A stretch of 64,000 bases of DNA from Piliocolobus tephrosceles (taxonomy: Eukaryota > Chordata > Mammalia > Primates > Cercopithecidae), in contig NC_045446.1 in assembly GCF_002776525.5 (NCBI RefSeq), forward strand, positions 65,672,361 to 65,736,360. Direction: 5' to 3'. A program made the position numbers and the translations under genes. Of this stretch, positions 22,235-34,669 are shown piece by piece. The notes under the pieces were generated by a model. The model did no database searches. It saw only the letters and a program-made list of their open reading frames with translations, and was not told the DNA's origin. Each line of letters starts with the position of its first letter. The first letter of the stretch is position 1.

Positions 22235-24270
22235 TAAATAAATGTATACTGAGTGATTACTTCATACAGTTCTGGGGACACAGCGGTGAAAAATTTCGCC
22301 TTCATGAAATTTACTTTCTAGTAGAGGGAGGTAGACAATAAGCAAAACAAATACCAGGGAGTGGTGTATTAGATGGGATACATGCTACGGGCAAAAGAAA
22401 GAGCCTCATAGACAGAGGAGACCAGGAGGCGTCAGCGAGGGCACTTGCCACTTAAATAGAGGAGTCAAGGAAAGTGACGTTTGAGTAAAAACCTGAAGCA
22501 GACTACAGGTGCGAAGGCCCCTGGTGTGTTCACACTAGGAAGCCAGTGTGGCTGGAATGGAGGGATTGATTGATGGACTTGGGAGAGAGAAAAGACAAGC
22601 CTACGAGGTCACAGAGATTAAATCACAGAGGGCCTAGAGCCTGCAGTAGGAATTTGACTTTTACTCCAGTTGAAATGGGAAGGCATTGTAGAGTTCTAAG
22701 TAAAGGGGTGTCATTGTTTGACTTATAAGTCAGACCCGGGGGATACGGTAAAGGCACAGGGAGAATGCCGCAACCCAAGGAGAGGTAATGGCGGGTTAGA
22801 TCACAGTGACAGCAGGAGCCGTGTAACAGGTAGTCCGATTCTGGGGTGTCTTTTGGAGGTAGAGCCACAGGATTTTCTGATGAATTACATGTAGGTTGTG
22901 AGACAAAGAGATGAGTCAAGGATGACCCCCAGGTTTTGGCTTGATCACCTAGAAGGATGACATCGCCCTTGTCTGACATGAGGAAGACGAGAGGGGTAGG
23001 TTTTGGGGAGCAGACCAGAATTCAGAATTGGACACATTCATTTTCAGCTGTCTTAGGCATTCAAGTAAAGATGTCAGGCACACAGTTGGATACACACGTC
23101 TAGGGTCTGGTAGAGGTCCGGAAATGTAGGAGTTACAGGCATAGAGAAGGTATCTGAAGCCTTGAACTTGGATGACATTGTCAAGGAAATGGTGGTTGAG
23201 GGAGAAGCAAGAGGACCAAGGACTGAGCTCTGGGGCTCCCATATCAGGGCAGGAGGATCCTCCAGGGAGGTGGGAGGAAGAGCACAGTTGTGTGGTGTCC
23301 TGGAAGGCAGGTGAGGAAAGTGAAACCAAGGAGGGGCTGTCGGCAGGTTCCCTGCTGCTGCTGCTGGTAAGGGAGAGCAAGACTGAGGACTGGCTATTGG
23401 ATTTAGCAATGTGGAGGTCTTGGTAAGCTTGAAGAGTTTCCGTGGAGTGATAAACGTGGGATGCTGGTTCACGTGGACTTGAGAGAGAATGAGAGGAAGG
23501 AACTGGAGACAGAGATATGGACCACTCTTTTTATTTTGAGACAGGGTCTTGCTGTTACCCAGACTGGAATGCAGCAGCACAATCACAGCTCACTGCAGCC
23601 TCAACCTCCTGGGCTCAGGTGATTCTCCCACCTCAGGCCCTCTGGGTACCTGGGATCACAGGCACATGCCACCACGCCCAGCTAATTTTTAAAAAATTAT
23701 TTTTAGACACGGGCGTCTCACCATGTTGCCCAGGGTGGTCTCGAACTCCTGGGCTCAAGTGATCTTCCCACCTCACCCTCCCAAAGTGCTGGGATTACAA
23801 GCGTGAGCTACCATGCCTGGCCTAGACCACCTTTTTTAGGAGTTCTGATGGAAAGGGACGGAAGGAAAGGGGATGAAGAGAAAAATCGAGAATGTTTTTA
23901 TGAGATAGAATGTGTGTATGCTGATGGGAAAGGTCTAGATGAGAGAACAGTGGAAGATATGGGGGAGATGGAGGGACTGCCGCAGCCATGGGCTTGAGTA
24001 GCTGAGGGGTTGGAATTCAGCCACACGAGCAGGGGCCGACCTTCTGAGGAGTGCATGGCTTTATCCATTGAGAGAAGGCAGATGCAGGGAGGTTGGTGGT
24101 TGTGGTCGTGGAGCCTCTGGAGTTCATTGCTGATCGCGTCCACTCTCTCAGTGAATCAGGAAGCAAGGCTGTCAGCAGCAGTGAGAGTGGCGAAGAGGTC
24201 TGGGAGATTGGAGGGCAGGGGGCAGCAGGAGAGCAGATGATTAAGGGTGTCTGGGATGACTGCATGGAAA
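22235..24270 (-). repeat. Long old LINE (L2-type) fragment, split by an Alu
   Basis: The 22,235-22,720 part closely follows reverse L2: 'gattacttcatacagttctg', 'ggacacagcggtgaaaaatt', 'aaagtgacgtttgagtaaaa', 'ggctggaatgg', 'gggaaggcattgtagagttc'. The same purine-rich repeat continues to 23,520 and resumes after an Alu at 23,824-24,270 ('gtgtatgctgatgggaaagg', 'gtgaatcaggaagcaaggct'). Minus-strand frames in this stretch are repeat-derived. Confidence 0.6.
23527..23822 (-). repeat. Alu (J-type)
   Basis: Reverse, diverged Alu ('gagacagggtcttgctgtta' to 'gctaccatgcctggcc'), inserted into the LINE fragment. Confidence 0.88.
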
Positions 24271-24276
24271 AGTGCA

Positions 24277-24500
24277 GGGTTCAAGCGATTCTTCTGTCTC
24301 GCTCTCCTGAGTAGCTGGGACTACAGGCGCGTGCCACCACACCTGGCTGATTTTTTAAATTTTTAGTAGAGACGGGGTTTCACCATGTTAGCCAGGATGG
24401 TCTAGATCTCGGCATGAGCTGAGATCATGCTACTGCACTCCAGCTTGGGCGACAGAGCGAGACTCGGTCTCAAAAAAAAAGAAAAGAAAAGAAAAGAAAA
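24277..24500. repeat. Chimeric Alu: reverse half joined to forward half
   Basis: 24,277 to about 24,408 is reverse Alu ('gagtagctgggactacaggc', 'gtagagacggggtttcacc'). After the junction near 'gatctcggcatgagctgag' the sequence becomes the forward 3' end of an Alu ('ctactgcactccagcttggg', then an A-rich GAAAA tail). Neither half is complete. Confidence 0.85.
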
Positions 24501-24644
24501 TTCAGGGCTCCTAGTAGAAAAGATTACTGAGAATTTCAAGATGGCGACAGCAGCGTACTGAAATAAGAACAAGGTCCCGCATAGGGCTGCTGATACAGAA
24601 AGAGAACATAGGACATCCAGTTGAAGTTGAATTTCACATAAACA

Positions 24645-24649
<5 letters not shown>

Positions 24650-24679
<30 letters not shown>
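24650..24679. repeat. Poly-T run
   Basis: An uninterrupted run of about 30 T without an attached Alu body. It may be the tail of a retrotransposed piece that I do not recognise. Confidence 0.8.
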
Positions 24680-24680
<1 letters not shown>

Positions 24681-24845
24681 TTTGTGTGTCTTGTGCAATA
24701 CTTGCAATAACATGTTTCTGTTTATCTGAAATTCAAACTTAACTGGGAATCCTGTATTGTACCTGGCAACTCCACCAGGTGGGTCCTGTCTCCTCCCTTA
24801 CCTGGAGCTCCTGGGAGTGGCTCAGGCTTAGGGTTCTTCCAGGAG

Positions 24846-25022
24846 AATGGTTTTCAAACTTTAGCCTGCATCAGAAACATCTGGAGGGCTTGGTAAAATC
24901 CAGATTGCTTTCCCCTAGCCAGAGTTTCTGATTCATGCCCAGAGTACAGCCCAAGAATTTTCTGACAGGTACCAAGGTGATGCTGATACAATTGGTTCTG
25001 GGACCACACTCTGAGAACCACT
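24846..25022 (+). mobile_element. MER5A-type non-autonomous hAT element
   Basis: Near full-length copy, starting 'aatggttttcaaactttagc', with 'tgcatcagaaacatctggag' and 'agagtttctgattcatgccc', ending 'ccacactctgagaaccact'. The two ends form the imperfect terminal inverted repeat expected of this family. Confidence 0.85.
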
Positions 25023-27346
25023 TTTGGGGTACATCACCCTAGGAAGCCCCTGAAAGAGATAGAAAAGCGTAGTGACCCAAAATGGACACCAGAGGGCAGA
25101 AACGCCCACTCGTCAGGCTATAGGACTCGCCCACTGGCCTGGGGCTGGGCTTACACCTTTGCTGAACATTTGTTCTGTGCCTGACCTCGTCCAGGGCCCT
25201 GGAGCGGACAAAGAAAGATATGGGTCAGCATTAGTCTCTGCCCTGAGGGGCTCAGGGTGTGGAAAGGGAGACAGATGTACTAACTGAGAATTACTATTGG
25301 TGCTGAGATGGGGGAAGCACGGGCTATGGGAGCCCAAGGGAGGCCGGGGGTGGTCCGGGCCGCTTCCTGGAGGAGCCTGAACCAACAGTAGGAGCCAGCC
25401 ATACCGGGAGAAGGGGAGGAGGGGCTTTCTGGGCATAAGAATACACAAGTACAAGGGCGCACACTGGACAGTGCCGGGGACTGCTTGAGGAGGAGTGCAG
25501 AGGTAGAGGACAGAATCGATGGGCAAGTAGCCTGGTGACGCTGGGGCTTGGCAGATCCTGGGAGTCTCAGGGAACCCCAGGAGGGTTTTAACTAGATGGT
25601 GTGTTAAAATGAAGAGTGTCTGGGAAGAGAGACCAGAGGCAGGGAGGCCTAGTGAGCAGGAGGGTGCAGTGGTCAATGGAGGAGGTGACCAGGGGAAGTA
25701 AGGGTGGCCCAGTCTCTCTCATCCATTTCTTCATTCCTCCGTTCGTTGCACGCGTGCATGGAGCAACTTCTCTGAGCCAGGCCCTGGGTTGGGTGCTGGC
25801 TGCTGGCTGCTGGGACTTGGCGGTGATGAATACAGTTCCTGGCTTATGTGGAGAGCTCACATTTTAACTGAGAAGACCACCATCTGACAGCCAACCTCAC
25901 AGTGAGCCAGCCAGTTACAGTTGTGGTCCCTGAGGGATGGGTACCAGAGATGTCAAGGGAGCCACATGGCAGGGTCTGGACAGAGTTGGGGTTAGGAGGC
26001 ATCTCCCAAGAGAGACCCTGACCTGGGCGTCCTGACCTAGCAAACAGATGCCTCATTCAGCCCTACCCTGGTGCCTCCATGTCGCAGCCCAGAGCTAACA
26101 GTATGGCCACTGACAGCTCCTGCCACTGCCTGAGGTCGAGCTTTCCTGCCCCCATCCATCCTTAGCCACACAATCCTGGCCTTCAGTGGGGAAGAAAGAG
26201 CAGAATTATACTCAGGTACTAGGGGCTGGGCCCACCCCTCCACCAGAGTCGGCCTGGCCCCAGCCCAGGTGAGTGCCCAGGCAGGCGCCTTCCTCAAGTG
26301 TCCAGGGCTCTTGCTCTAAGTATGTGAAGAGTCTGGCAGCTAGAAGCAGACGGATGCAGGAGATGACCTGAAATGCCAAGGGGATGCCCTGGACTTGCAG
26401 GGCTCCTGGATGCACACTGTAGAACATTTGTTGATAGAGATGGGATTGGCCTCACGAATGTTGTTGATGCAAATCAAGCTAACTGGAGCATTACTTTCTA
26501 GAAGGCTGACCTTCTTGCTATTCCTAGAGCATGCCTAGTTCATTCTAACTGTGGGGCCTTTGCCCGTGCAGCTCCCTCTGCTTGGGATCCCCCCCTCCCA
26601 CCATAAAGGTCTCCCTTCTCCTTTGGTTGAAGGAAGAATGGCTCCCCGAAGACATCCACGTCCGACTCCCTGGAACCTGTGAGTGCATTACCTTGCATGG
26701 TACAAGGGACTTTGCACATGAGATTAAATTATGGATCTTGAAATAGGGAGACTTTACTGGTGGCCCAGTGTCATCAGGGAGGTCCATCTCAAGAGGGAGG
26801 CAAGGGGGCTGGAGTCAGAGAAACAGATGTGATAAGGGAAGGAGAAATCAAAGAGAGAGGGAGACTGGCAACTGCCATGCTGCTGGCTTTGAAGGTAGAG
26901 GCAGGGGCCATAAGTCAAGGAATGTGGGTGGCTTCTAGAAGCTGGAAAGGGCAAGGAAGCAGATTCATCCTGAGTCTTTAGAAGGAGTTGCTAGCCCATT
27001 GAAGTCTTCTGACCTCAAAACCATAAAAGAATAAATTTGTATCATTTGAAGCAACTAAGTGTGTGGTACTAGATACAGCAGCCACAGGAAATGATTACAG
27101 CTTCTTATTCAGATTTCAGGCTGCCTGGTGTAAAGTAGTCTTACCCACAACACCTGTTTCCGTTTCTTACTAGCCCTCATTATTATTGGAAATGATCACA
27201 TTTCTTTCTTAGTTTATTGCCTGTCGCCACTCACCGGCACACCAGGCTCCTGGAGGGCAAAGGTCTGATTTTGCCCACTTTTTTATCCTAGTACCTAGAA
27301 CGGTGCCTGGTAAATTGTGGGTTCTCAATAAATCTTTGCTACATGA
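25023..27346. other. Intergenic, old repeat fragments
   Basis: Contains reverse L2-like pieces (25,195-25,860), an L2 forward piece near 26,545-26,620, the repeat at 26,630-27,115, and a forward L2 3' end at 27,280-27,345 ('ggtgcctggtaaattgtggg', 'ttctcaataaatctttgc'). No exon seen. Confidence 0.55.
26630..27115 (+). repeat. Old interspersed repeat, LTR-like, family uncertain
   Basis: Has the familiar order 'agacatccacgtccgactcc', 'ctggaacctgtgagtgcatt', 'gggactttgcacatgagatt', 'ttctagaagctggaaagggc', 'aataaatttgtatcatttga', ending near 'cagccacaggaaatgatta'. I recognise it as a common mammalian interspersed repeat but cannot name the family with certainty. Confidence 0.5.
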
Positions 27347-27629
27347 GGCTAGGAACGGTAGCTCATGCCTGTAATCCCAGCACTTTGGGAGACTGAGGCA
27401 GGCAGATCACCTGAGGTCAGGAGTTTGAGACCAGCCTGACCAACATAGTGAAACCTTGTCTCTACTAAAAATACAAAAATTAGCCGGGGGTGGTGGTGCG
27501 TACCTGTAATCCCAGCTACTCAGGAGGCTGAGGCAGGAGAATCACTTGAGCCCAGGAGCCAGAGGTTGCAGTGAGCCAAGGTCCTACCGCTGCACTACAG
27601 AGTGAGACTCCGTCTCAACAACAACAAAT
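27347..27629 (+). repeat. Alu
   Basis: Forward Alu inserted just after an L2 3' end. The tail is an AAC repeat. Confidence 0.9.
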
Positions 27630-27632
27630 CTC

Positions 27633-27943
27633 TGCCGGGCATGGTGGCCCATGCCTGTAATCCCAGCACTTTGGGAGGCCGAAGTGGGTGGATCACGAGG
27701 TCAGGAGTTCAAGACCAGCCTGGCCAATATGGTGAAATCCCGTCTCTTCTAAAAACACAAAAATTAGCTGGGCATGGTGGTGCGCTTGTACACGGGCGCT
27801 TGTAATCCCGGCTACTCCAGAGGCTGAGGCAGAGAATTGCTTGAACCCGGGAGGCAGAGGTTGCAGTGAGCCTAGATCGTGCCACTGCACTCCAGCCTGG
27901 GTGACAGAGGGAGACTCTATCTCAAAAAAAAAAAAAAAAAAAC
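27633..27943 (+). repeat. Alu (S-type)
   Basis: Forward Alu immediately following the previous one, with an 18-nt A tail. Tandem Alu pair. Confidence 0.92.
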
Positions 27944-28572
27944 AACTTTGTTGCATGAAAGGAAGAGTGAAGGAGTAAAGGCTCCTGAAGGAGAAAGGCT
28001 CCTTCCTCTGACTTTCTCTTAATGTGCACTGAGGGCAGGGAAGGGGCTGCCTTGGCTGGTGGAGGGAGGCCTCAGAACCGTGAGAATGGAGCGAGGCCTG
28101 GAGGGCTGCAGAGATCTGTGGGAACTGCTGTGACACCTGGCACAGAATTTGGGCACATGCTGTCCAGTTTACAGGCCACTTCCAACCCGGGGGTCTTTTT
28201 GCTGTCATTGTTCCTTGGAACTACCTGGAAGAGGAAGATAGGCTTGAAAGGAACCATGGCTCTCACTTTGCAGATGGGCATCGAGGTTCTGGATGGTGAT
28301 TTGAGGGGCAGGGAGACACTGCCTCTCCAGCAAGTGTCAGTGGGACCTGAGGGGGCCTGAAGGCCCTGCCTGCTCCCCAGAGCCTTGCTGGCACCTCACG
28401 TGCCAGTTCTCCTTGGCACTTGGGCTGCCAGCCTTTGCCCCTGCTCTTCCCCCTGCCAGGGTGTCTTTCCTCTCCTCGCCTTCTTCCAGGGCTGGAACTA
28501 GGGTGAGACAAGTGCACACTAAAAGGAGCACCAGAAATCTCAGTAATCAGGATTAATCATATTTTCATGTAA

Positions 28573-28870
28573 TTTTTTTTTTTTTTTTTGAGACGGAATC
28601 TTGCTCTGTTGCCCAGGCTGGAGTACAGTGGCATGATCTCGGCTCACTGTAAGCTCCGCCTCCCAGGTTCATGCCATTCTCCTGCCTCAGCCTCCCAAGT
28701 AGCTGGGACTACAAGCGCCCGCCAGCACGCCCGGCTAATTTTTTGTATTTTTAGTAGAGACAGAGTTTCACCATATTAGCCAGGCTGGTCTTGAACTCCT
28801 GACCTCATGATCCACCCTCCTTGGCCTCCCAAAGTGCTGGGATTACAGGCATGAGCCACCGTGCCCGGCC
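28573..28870 (-). repeat. Alu
   Basis: Reverse, full-length Alu. The flanks 'tcatgtaattttt' and 'tcacgcaatattt' look like a decayed target duplication. Confidence 0.92.
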
Positions 28871-29070
28871 TCACGCAATATTTTTTAAAAATCAAGACGA
28901 ATGCAAAAAATCCATGATGAACAAAATATCACATTTTAAATAAGGACTTTTTTATTTTTCCTTTTGCCTCAGGCTCCAATATAACTTGACATTGTCCATG
29001 CTACTAATCCTGTCTGAAACTGGCAATGTAATTTGTGAGGCCCCTTCTTCAAAAACTATTATTATTATTA

Positions 29071-29337
29071 TTTGTTGCCCAGGCTGGAGTATAGTGGTGT
29101 GACCTCGGCTCACTGCAACCTCCACTTCTTGGGTTCAAGCAATTCTCTTGCCTCAGCCTCCTGAATAGCTGAGATTACAGGCACGTGCCACCACACCCAG
29201 CTAACTTTTGTATTTTATGTAGAGATGGGGTTTCACCATGTTGGCCAGGCTGGTCTCGAACTCCTGACCTCAAATGATCCACCTGCCTTGGCCTCCCAAA
29301 ATGCTGGGATTATAGGCATGAACCACCGTGTCTAGCC
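29071..29337 (-). repeat. Alu with ATT tail
   Basis: Reverse Alu, lacking the first bases after its tail. Flanked by 'caaaaactatta' / 'caaaaattatta'. Confidence 0.9.
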
Positions 29338-29360
29338 TCAAAAATTATTAAGAATTGCAG

Positions 29361-29676
29361 CGACAATTAGTTGGGTGTGGTGGCGGGCTCCTGTAATTCC
29401 AGCTACTCGGAAGGCTGAGGCCGGAGAATCACTTGAACCCAGGAGTTGGAGGTTGCAGTGTGCACTCCAGCCTGGGCAACAGAGTGAGACTCTGTCTCAA
29501 AAAAAAAAAAAAAAAGCAGCGGCTGGGTAGCGGCTCAAGTCTGTAACCCTGGCACTTAGAGAGGCCGACGTGGAAGGATAACTTGAGCCCAAAGGATCTC
29601 TTGAGCCCAGGAGTTCAAGACCAGCCTGGGCAATAGAGAGACCCATCTCTACAAAAAAATACAAAAATAAAAAAAG
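29361..29676 (+). repeat. Rearranged Alu: right arm then left arm
   Basis: 29,363-29,516 is an Alu right arm with A tail. 29,519-29,676 is a diverged left-arm-like monomer with its own A-rich tail. AAGAATTGCAG occurs on both outer edges (29,350-29,360 and about 29,672-29,683), so both may have arrived together or the second inserted at the tail of the first. Confidence 0.75.
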
Positions 29677-29795
29677 AATTGCAGGATGACAATAGTAAAA
29701 TGTCGAACCATGTGGGAGGGTCTGTGAGACTGCACAGGCTGAACACCCATGACGTTGGCCCTGATCCTGTCTTTATTTAAAATTGTGATATTTTA

Positions 29796-30076
29796 GGCCG
29801 GGCGCGGTGGCTCACGCCTGTAATCCCAGCACTTTGGGAGGCTGAGGCGGGCGGATCACAAGGTCAGGAGATCGAGACCATCCTGGTGAACACGGTGAAA
29901 ACCCATCTCTACTAAAAATACAAAAAAATTAGCCGGGCGTGCTGGCGGGCGCCTGTAATCCCAGCTTCTAGGGAGGCTGAGGCAGGAGAATGGCGTGAAC
30001 CTGGGAGCGGAGATCGCGCCACTGCACTCCAACCTGGGTGACAGAGCGAGACTCCATCTCAAAAAAAAAAAAAAAA
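29796..30076 (+). repeat. AluY-type
   Basis: Forward Alu near consensus but with a short deletion in the right arm after 'gcgtgaacctgggagcgg'. Flanked by 'attgtgatatttt' duplications. Confidence 0.92.
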
Positions 30077-33000
30077 TTGTGATATTTTGTTACTCATAGA
30101 ATTTTTGCATTGATTTAGATTTTTTGAAATATTGCATGAAATGTGATTTACTTTGATGACTGAGGTTTTTGGTGCTCTCATTAATTGCACCCCCAAGGCA
30201 GGTGCCTCACTTGCCTCACCCTATTCCCAGTCTTGGTGTGCCTCTGCTTGGTGTGCACTTCTCAACCTTAGGCAGCCTCCTCCAGGAAGTCTGTTCCTGT
30301 TCCCACATTGGATTGGGTACTTCTGGGCTCCTTCTGGCTGGGCTACAGTCCAGAGCTCTTCTGCTTCCTCTCCTCCGTCACATTCCTGAGCACCTGGTGT
30401 GAGTGAGTCCCATTGTTTAAGGAAGTAGATTTGGTTTTGCTTCTGTGTTCCAGAATACGGCCTGGCTTGCAACAGTTGCTCAGGAAAAGTGGGTTTTGAG
30501 AGAAAATGAGTGGTCTCCCAGTGCTTGGAATTTTATGTCCACACGATGTCTTTGGGTCAAGCCCTTCTGTCTCCAGAAGTTCCTTGGTAAAACTTCTATG
30601 GGGTAATCCTTGGGCAAGACTCCATCTCTGAAAATGCCCAGCGGTGGCAGAGCCAGCTCTGTAGGCACTAGACATCCTCATCCCCCATCCCACCACCCAT
30701 GGGCACTATGGCAGAGCCAGCCTCACCCTAGGTGGCAGGGCGGACACCTGGCATTGGCGTGGGGCTGGGCCAGTCCTGTGGACCTGTGATGCTGGCCTGT
30801 TGTGGACCTGCTTGCTCCTGCACAAACCGTGCCAAGCTCCATCTTCAGGCCAAGCTCTGTAGTTCCTCACCTCAGGGACTCACAGCCTTGCTCCAGTAAC
30901 CTGGCTCCCTGCCTTGTTCGGGGGACCAGACTCGGTGTCTAGATTTGCGTCTGGGACAGACCCTTTCTAGCACTCAGCACCACCATCATTAGTCTTCTAG
31001 GGACCCTGTGTCAGGGAGCTGGAGGAAGCTGCCTATGAATTCCTGAGCCTTAGCCTATGCTCTCATGAGTCCTTTACCCCAGTTATGTCCCAGGAATCCC
31101 TCAACCCTGGCCAGTGTTTATCCAGCTCTCCCTTCTTCATTGTTCTAACAATTTAAAGCCTCTGCCTGGGGCCTGGGCAAGGTTAACAAAGTAATCAACT
31201 TTAGGCAGTGCCCAAAATGTGGGTGGCTCCTGGAGTCCTTGGCGACACTGACGCCAGCACAAACCTTCTGACACCCTTGCAGGTATGGCCCAGTGGCTGC
31301 TGTGGACAGAATCCCAGACCCCAAGCAAGGAGAGCTAGCTTCAAACCCACCTGTATAATTTTTGCTTGTTTGGGGCTCAGTTTCATCATCTGCAAAATGG
31401 GGAGAAAATGCCTACCTCATAGCAGGGTGATGGGAATTAATAGAAAACGCAGGAGCTCCTGGCACACCGTGGGCATCAGGAAACACTAGTTTCCTTTCTC
31501 CTGTGCTTGCTCTTGGTGTGAAGACCAGGCAGCTGTGCTCCCTGGGGACTCCCTTCCCACTCTAGCTCCCAGCCTCTGAGTTCTTTTTCACAACTCTGTG
31601 CCAACTCAAGAGATGGGGAAACTGAGGCTCAGAGGGATCAGGGACTTGCTGAACGTCAGATGTAGAGTCAGAGGCTGAGCACAGACTGGAATCCAGGAGC
31701 TGGGGCTCAGCCAGAGGCCTGGGCTTGGCAGGTGGCCAGCTCCTCCCCTCCCCTGTTTCCCCATCTGGCCCTGGGAATGCTGAGCCTGTGAAGCACAGCT
31801 GTTTATATAGCATCAGCTATGGGCTCCTCCCCCATCACACACACATGGGCACACAGACACACACAGACCCAGCCAACAGCGCTGGGTGCTTCCATGAAAG
31901 GCGTGTTTCCCTCCTGAGTCAGAGCAGACCCAGAACAGACAGCCTTTGGGCCTGGCTGGGCTGCAGTCCCAGAGCTCTAGGCGGCCCTGAGAGCCAGCCC
32001 CCTCCATGCTGGAACCTCTGGGCAGCAGCCAGCACAGCTGCATCCCCTCAGCAAGGCCTGCAACGATAGGCCCACGTTGCATCAGCTCGGCCTGTCTCTG
32101 GGCTTGCTTTGGTCCCAAGAGCCAATGGGGCCCGGCCGAGTGTACAGACCCCAGCACTGGTCCAGCCCACCCCACTACCATCACCCTGCGGCTGCCTGGT
32201 CCTCCCTCAGCTCCCGGCTAGGAGGAGGGGACTGCTGCTCCATCGCCTGGGGCGTGGCCCTCCTTCTGTGCCTCTGCCCCCCCCCAGTGGCTCTGCCAGC
32301 TCAGCCTTGGTTTCCCTTCTGGGAGGTGGCAGGGTCACCCCTTGGCCTGGCGTGGGCCCATTTCTCCACAGCCTCTCTTCTCCTCAGGCTCTCTGTGCTT
32401 GCTCTGATCCGCATCTTTCACCTGTGGCATCTTTCAGTTACTCCCCCATAACCATGATTCGCAAATTGTCATCTCTGGACGGGCCTTCTCTCCCAAGTAC
32501 CAGACTCACAGACACTATAGCCTCCTGATGTCTCCAGTCTATGGAGCCCACCAGCTTCCCCCAGAACTCACTGCCTTCCCCCAGAGTCTTCATTGCATTT
32601 CCACTTGTTCTCCAGGCCAGGCACCAGAGAGTCCTCCTTCCCCCTTCTCCCAGGCCCTCCGTGCCCAACCCACCACCACTGGTGGGGACCCCAGGTCGAG
32701 TCCCCTGCCTGGTCCGGGCACCGGCATCCCTCTCCAGGTTACCGAGCCATTCTCTCCTCTGGCCTTCTTCTCTCACTCTCCATGCAGCAGCAGAGAAGCA
32801 AAAACGCAGGATGACCTGTCACCAACCTCCACAGCTTTACTCACTCATACCCCCTCCCATGGTGGCCTCTGTGGGATCTCATGCCTACCCTCCCCTGGCT
32901 GCGTCCCATGAAATCTTGCCATGATTTGGCTCTTTAGCCTGAGGCCTAAAGCCAGCAGGTCTGGGCTGGTGGGGAATACCAGACCTGGCCAGAGGAGCCA

Positions 33001-33375
33001 CAGCCCCAGCCTCCCACCTTCCCCAGGGTTGCAGTGCAGTAGCTCTGAGCCCCAGGCTCAGCACCACCACTTCCCCAGCCACCCTCGGACAAGCCCCCTT
33101 CAGGCTGGAGCTTGATACCCTTCTGTGTGTTTCAACTTGGTTGATTTTTTTTTTTTTTTTTTTTGGCTAACTATAAAAGTAATATATGCTATTGAAAACA
33201 GCTCAGAGAAGCAGATAAAAGAAAATAAAGATGATATATATTTCTATCTCCAAAGATTAACACTATTAAACGATGTAAGAGTATTTCTTTGTAGCCTTTC
33301 TCTATGAATATTTTATATACCTATATATTTTGTATTAATTACATATAATACACATTCATTCAATAAAAAACCAAT
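30077..33375. other. Intergenic, no gene seen
   Basis: Contains a forward MIR near 31,330-31,480 and mostly unassigned GC-moderate sequence. The frames of 110-140 residues at 31,700-32,920 are proline- and serine-rich, lack splice context and resemble no family I know. A run of 20 T at 33,145-33,164 precedes AT-rich sequence. Confidence 0.5.
31330..31480 (+). repeat. MIR SINE fragment
   Basis: 'ggggctcagtttcatcatct', 'gcaaaatggggagaaaatgc', 'ctacctcatagcagggtgat' and 'gaattaatagaaaacgcag' follow the forward MIR core. Confidence 0.65.
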
Positions 33376-33376
33376 G

Positions 33377-33668
33377 CCGGGCGCAGTGGCTCACACCTGT
33401 CATCCTAGCACTTTGGGTGGCCAAGTCAGGAGGATCGCTTCAGCCTTTGGAGTTCAAGACCAGCCTGGGCAACATGGTGAGACCCTGTCTCTACAAAATG
33501 AAAACATTAGCCAGGCTTGGTGGCATACACCTGTGGTCCCAGCTACTTGGGAGACTGAGGTGGGAGGACTGCTTGAGCCCATGACATCTAGGCTGCAGTG
33601 AGCTGTGTTTGCACCACTGCACTCCAGCCTGGGCAACAGAGTGAGATTCTGTTTCTACATAAATAACC
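33377..33668 (+). repeat. Alu (J-type)
   Basis: Forward, diverged Alu ('gccgggcgcagtggctcaca' to 'gagattctgtttctacataa'). Confidence 0.88.
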
Positions 33669-33710
33669 CCAAATCTTTTAATAGCAGAAATGTTTAAAAA
33701 ATTAAGTGAA

Positions 33711-33996
33711 GGCCGGGCGCGGTGGCTCACGCCTGTAATCCCAGCACTTTGGGAGGCCGAGGCGGGAGGATCACGAGGTCAGGAGATCGAGACCACAGTG
33801 AAACCCCGTCTCTACTAAAAATACAAAAAATTAGCCAGGCACAGTGGCGGGCACCTATAGTCCCAGCTACTCGGGAGGCTGAGGCAGGAGAATGGCGTGA
33901 ACCCGGGGGGCGGAGCTTGCAGTGAGCCGAGATCGTGTCACTGTACTCCAGCCTGGGCAACAGAGCAAGACTCCATCTCAAAAAAAAAAAAAAAAA
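33711..33996 (+). repeat. AluY-type
   Basis: Forward Alu close to consensus with a small left-arm deletion. A duplication AAAATTAAGTGA lies just before it and just after the A tail. Confidence 0.93.
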
Positions 33997-34004
33997 ATTA
34001 AGTG

Positions 34005-34668
34005 AAAATCACCCCAAAACCAGCATTAACTTTTTGGTGAAATGTGAACATTCTTCCAGATATCTGCAGCTCTCCCATGGAATTTTCATAAACAGGTTGT
34101 TTCATAAACGGCTTTATTTTTTATCCAACAATCCACCAAGTGATCTTTCTGTGCCTGGGGATTACAACAAGCTTTCCCCTTTTTTGACATCTGCAAATAC
34201 TTCATCCCTTATTGACCTTCTCTCTAATTTTTTGTTATTACACACAAGGTTCTGAAGAACATTCTTCTACATACATCTATGCTCATATTTTTAAACGTCA
34301 TTTCCTTTAGTGAAATTTCTAAAAATTGATTTTTTTCCCAAAAGAACATGAATAATTTTAAATTGTAAAAATGTGTGAATAGGTAACGTATGCTCTGCAC
34401 GCTGCTTTTCCAGTCTAACACCAAATTCAGTATCAGGACATAAAGAACTTCCTGGCGTTATTTTTTTTCCAGCTTCATGGTATTCCCACCCCCTATGGTT
34501 GGACAATTAGGTTGCTTCCAATTTTTGCTATTATAAACAAAGTTGCAGGGAATTATTCAATAACGTATTTTTATTTAAAAGTGCCAACTACCTTCTAGAA
34601 AGCATGTGCCCATTTCTACTCCTGCCAGGAGTGTGTACACATCCTTTTTCCTGTTTAAAATTGAATCC
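34005..34668. repeat. Old AT-rich LINE-like sequence
   Basis: Phrases such as 'agcttcatggtattcccacc', 'gttggacaattaggttgctt' and 'ccaatttttgctattataaa' resemble the 3' part of an old L1-type element. 33,165-33,375 may belong to the same relic, split by Alus. Family uncertain. Confidence 0.4.
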
Positions 34669-34669
34669 A

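Noticed and set aside
22949..23586. Minus-strand frames of 143-170 residues
   Set aside because: They run through the decayed LINE fragment and into an Alu.
24650..24679. Processed pseudogene suspected from the 30-T run
   Set aside because: No recognisable coding or RNA-gene body precedes or follows the run, and the neighbouring sequence is unassigned.
31725..32924. Cluster of frames of 110-140 residues on both strands
   Set aside because: Overlapping low-information frames without homology or splice sites that form a transcript.
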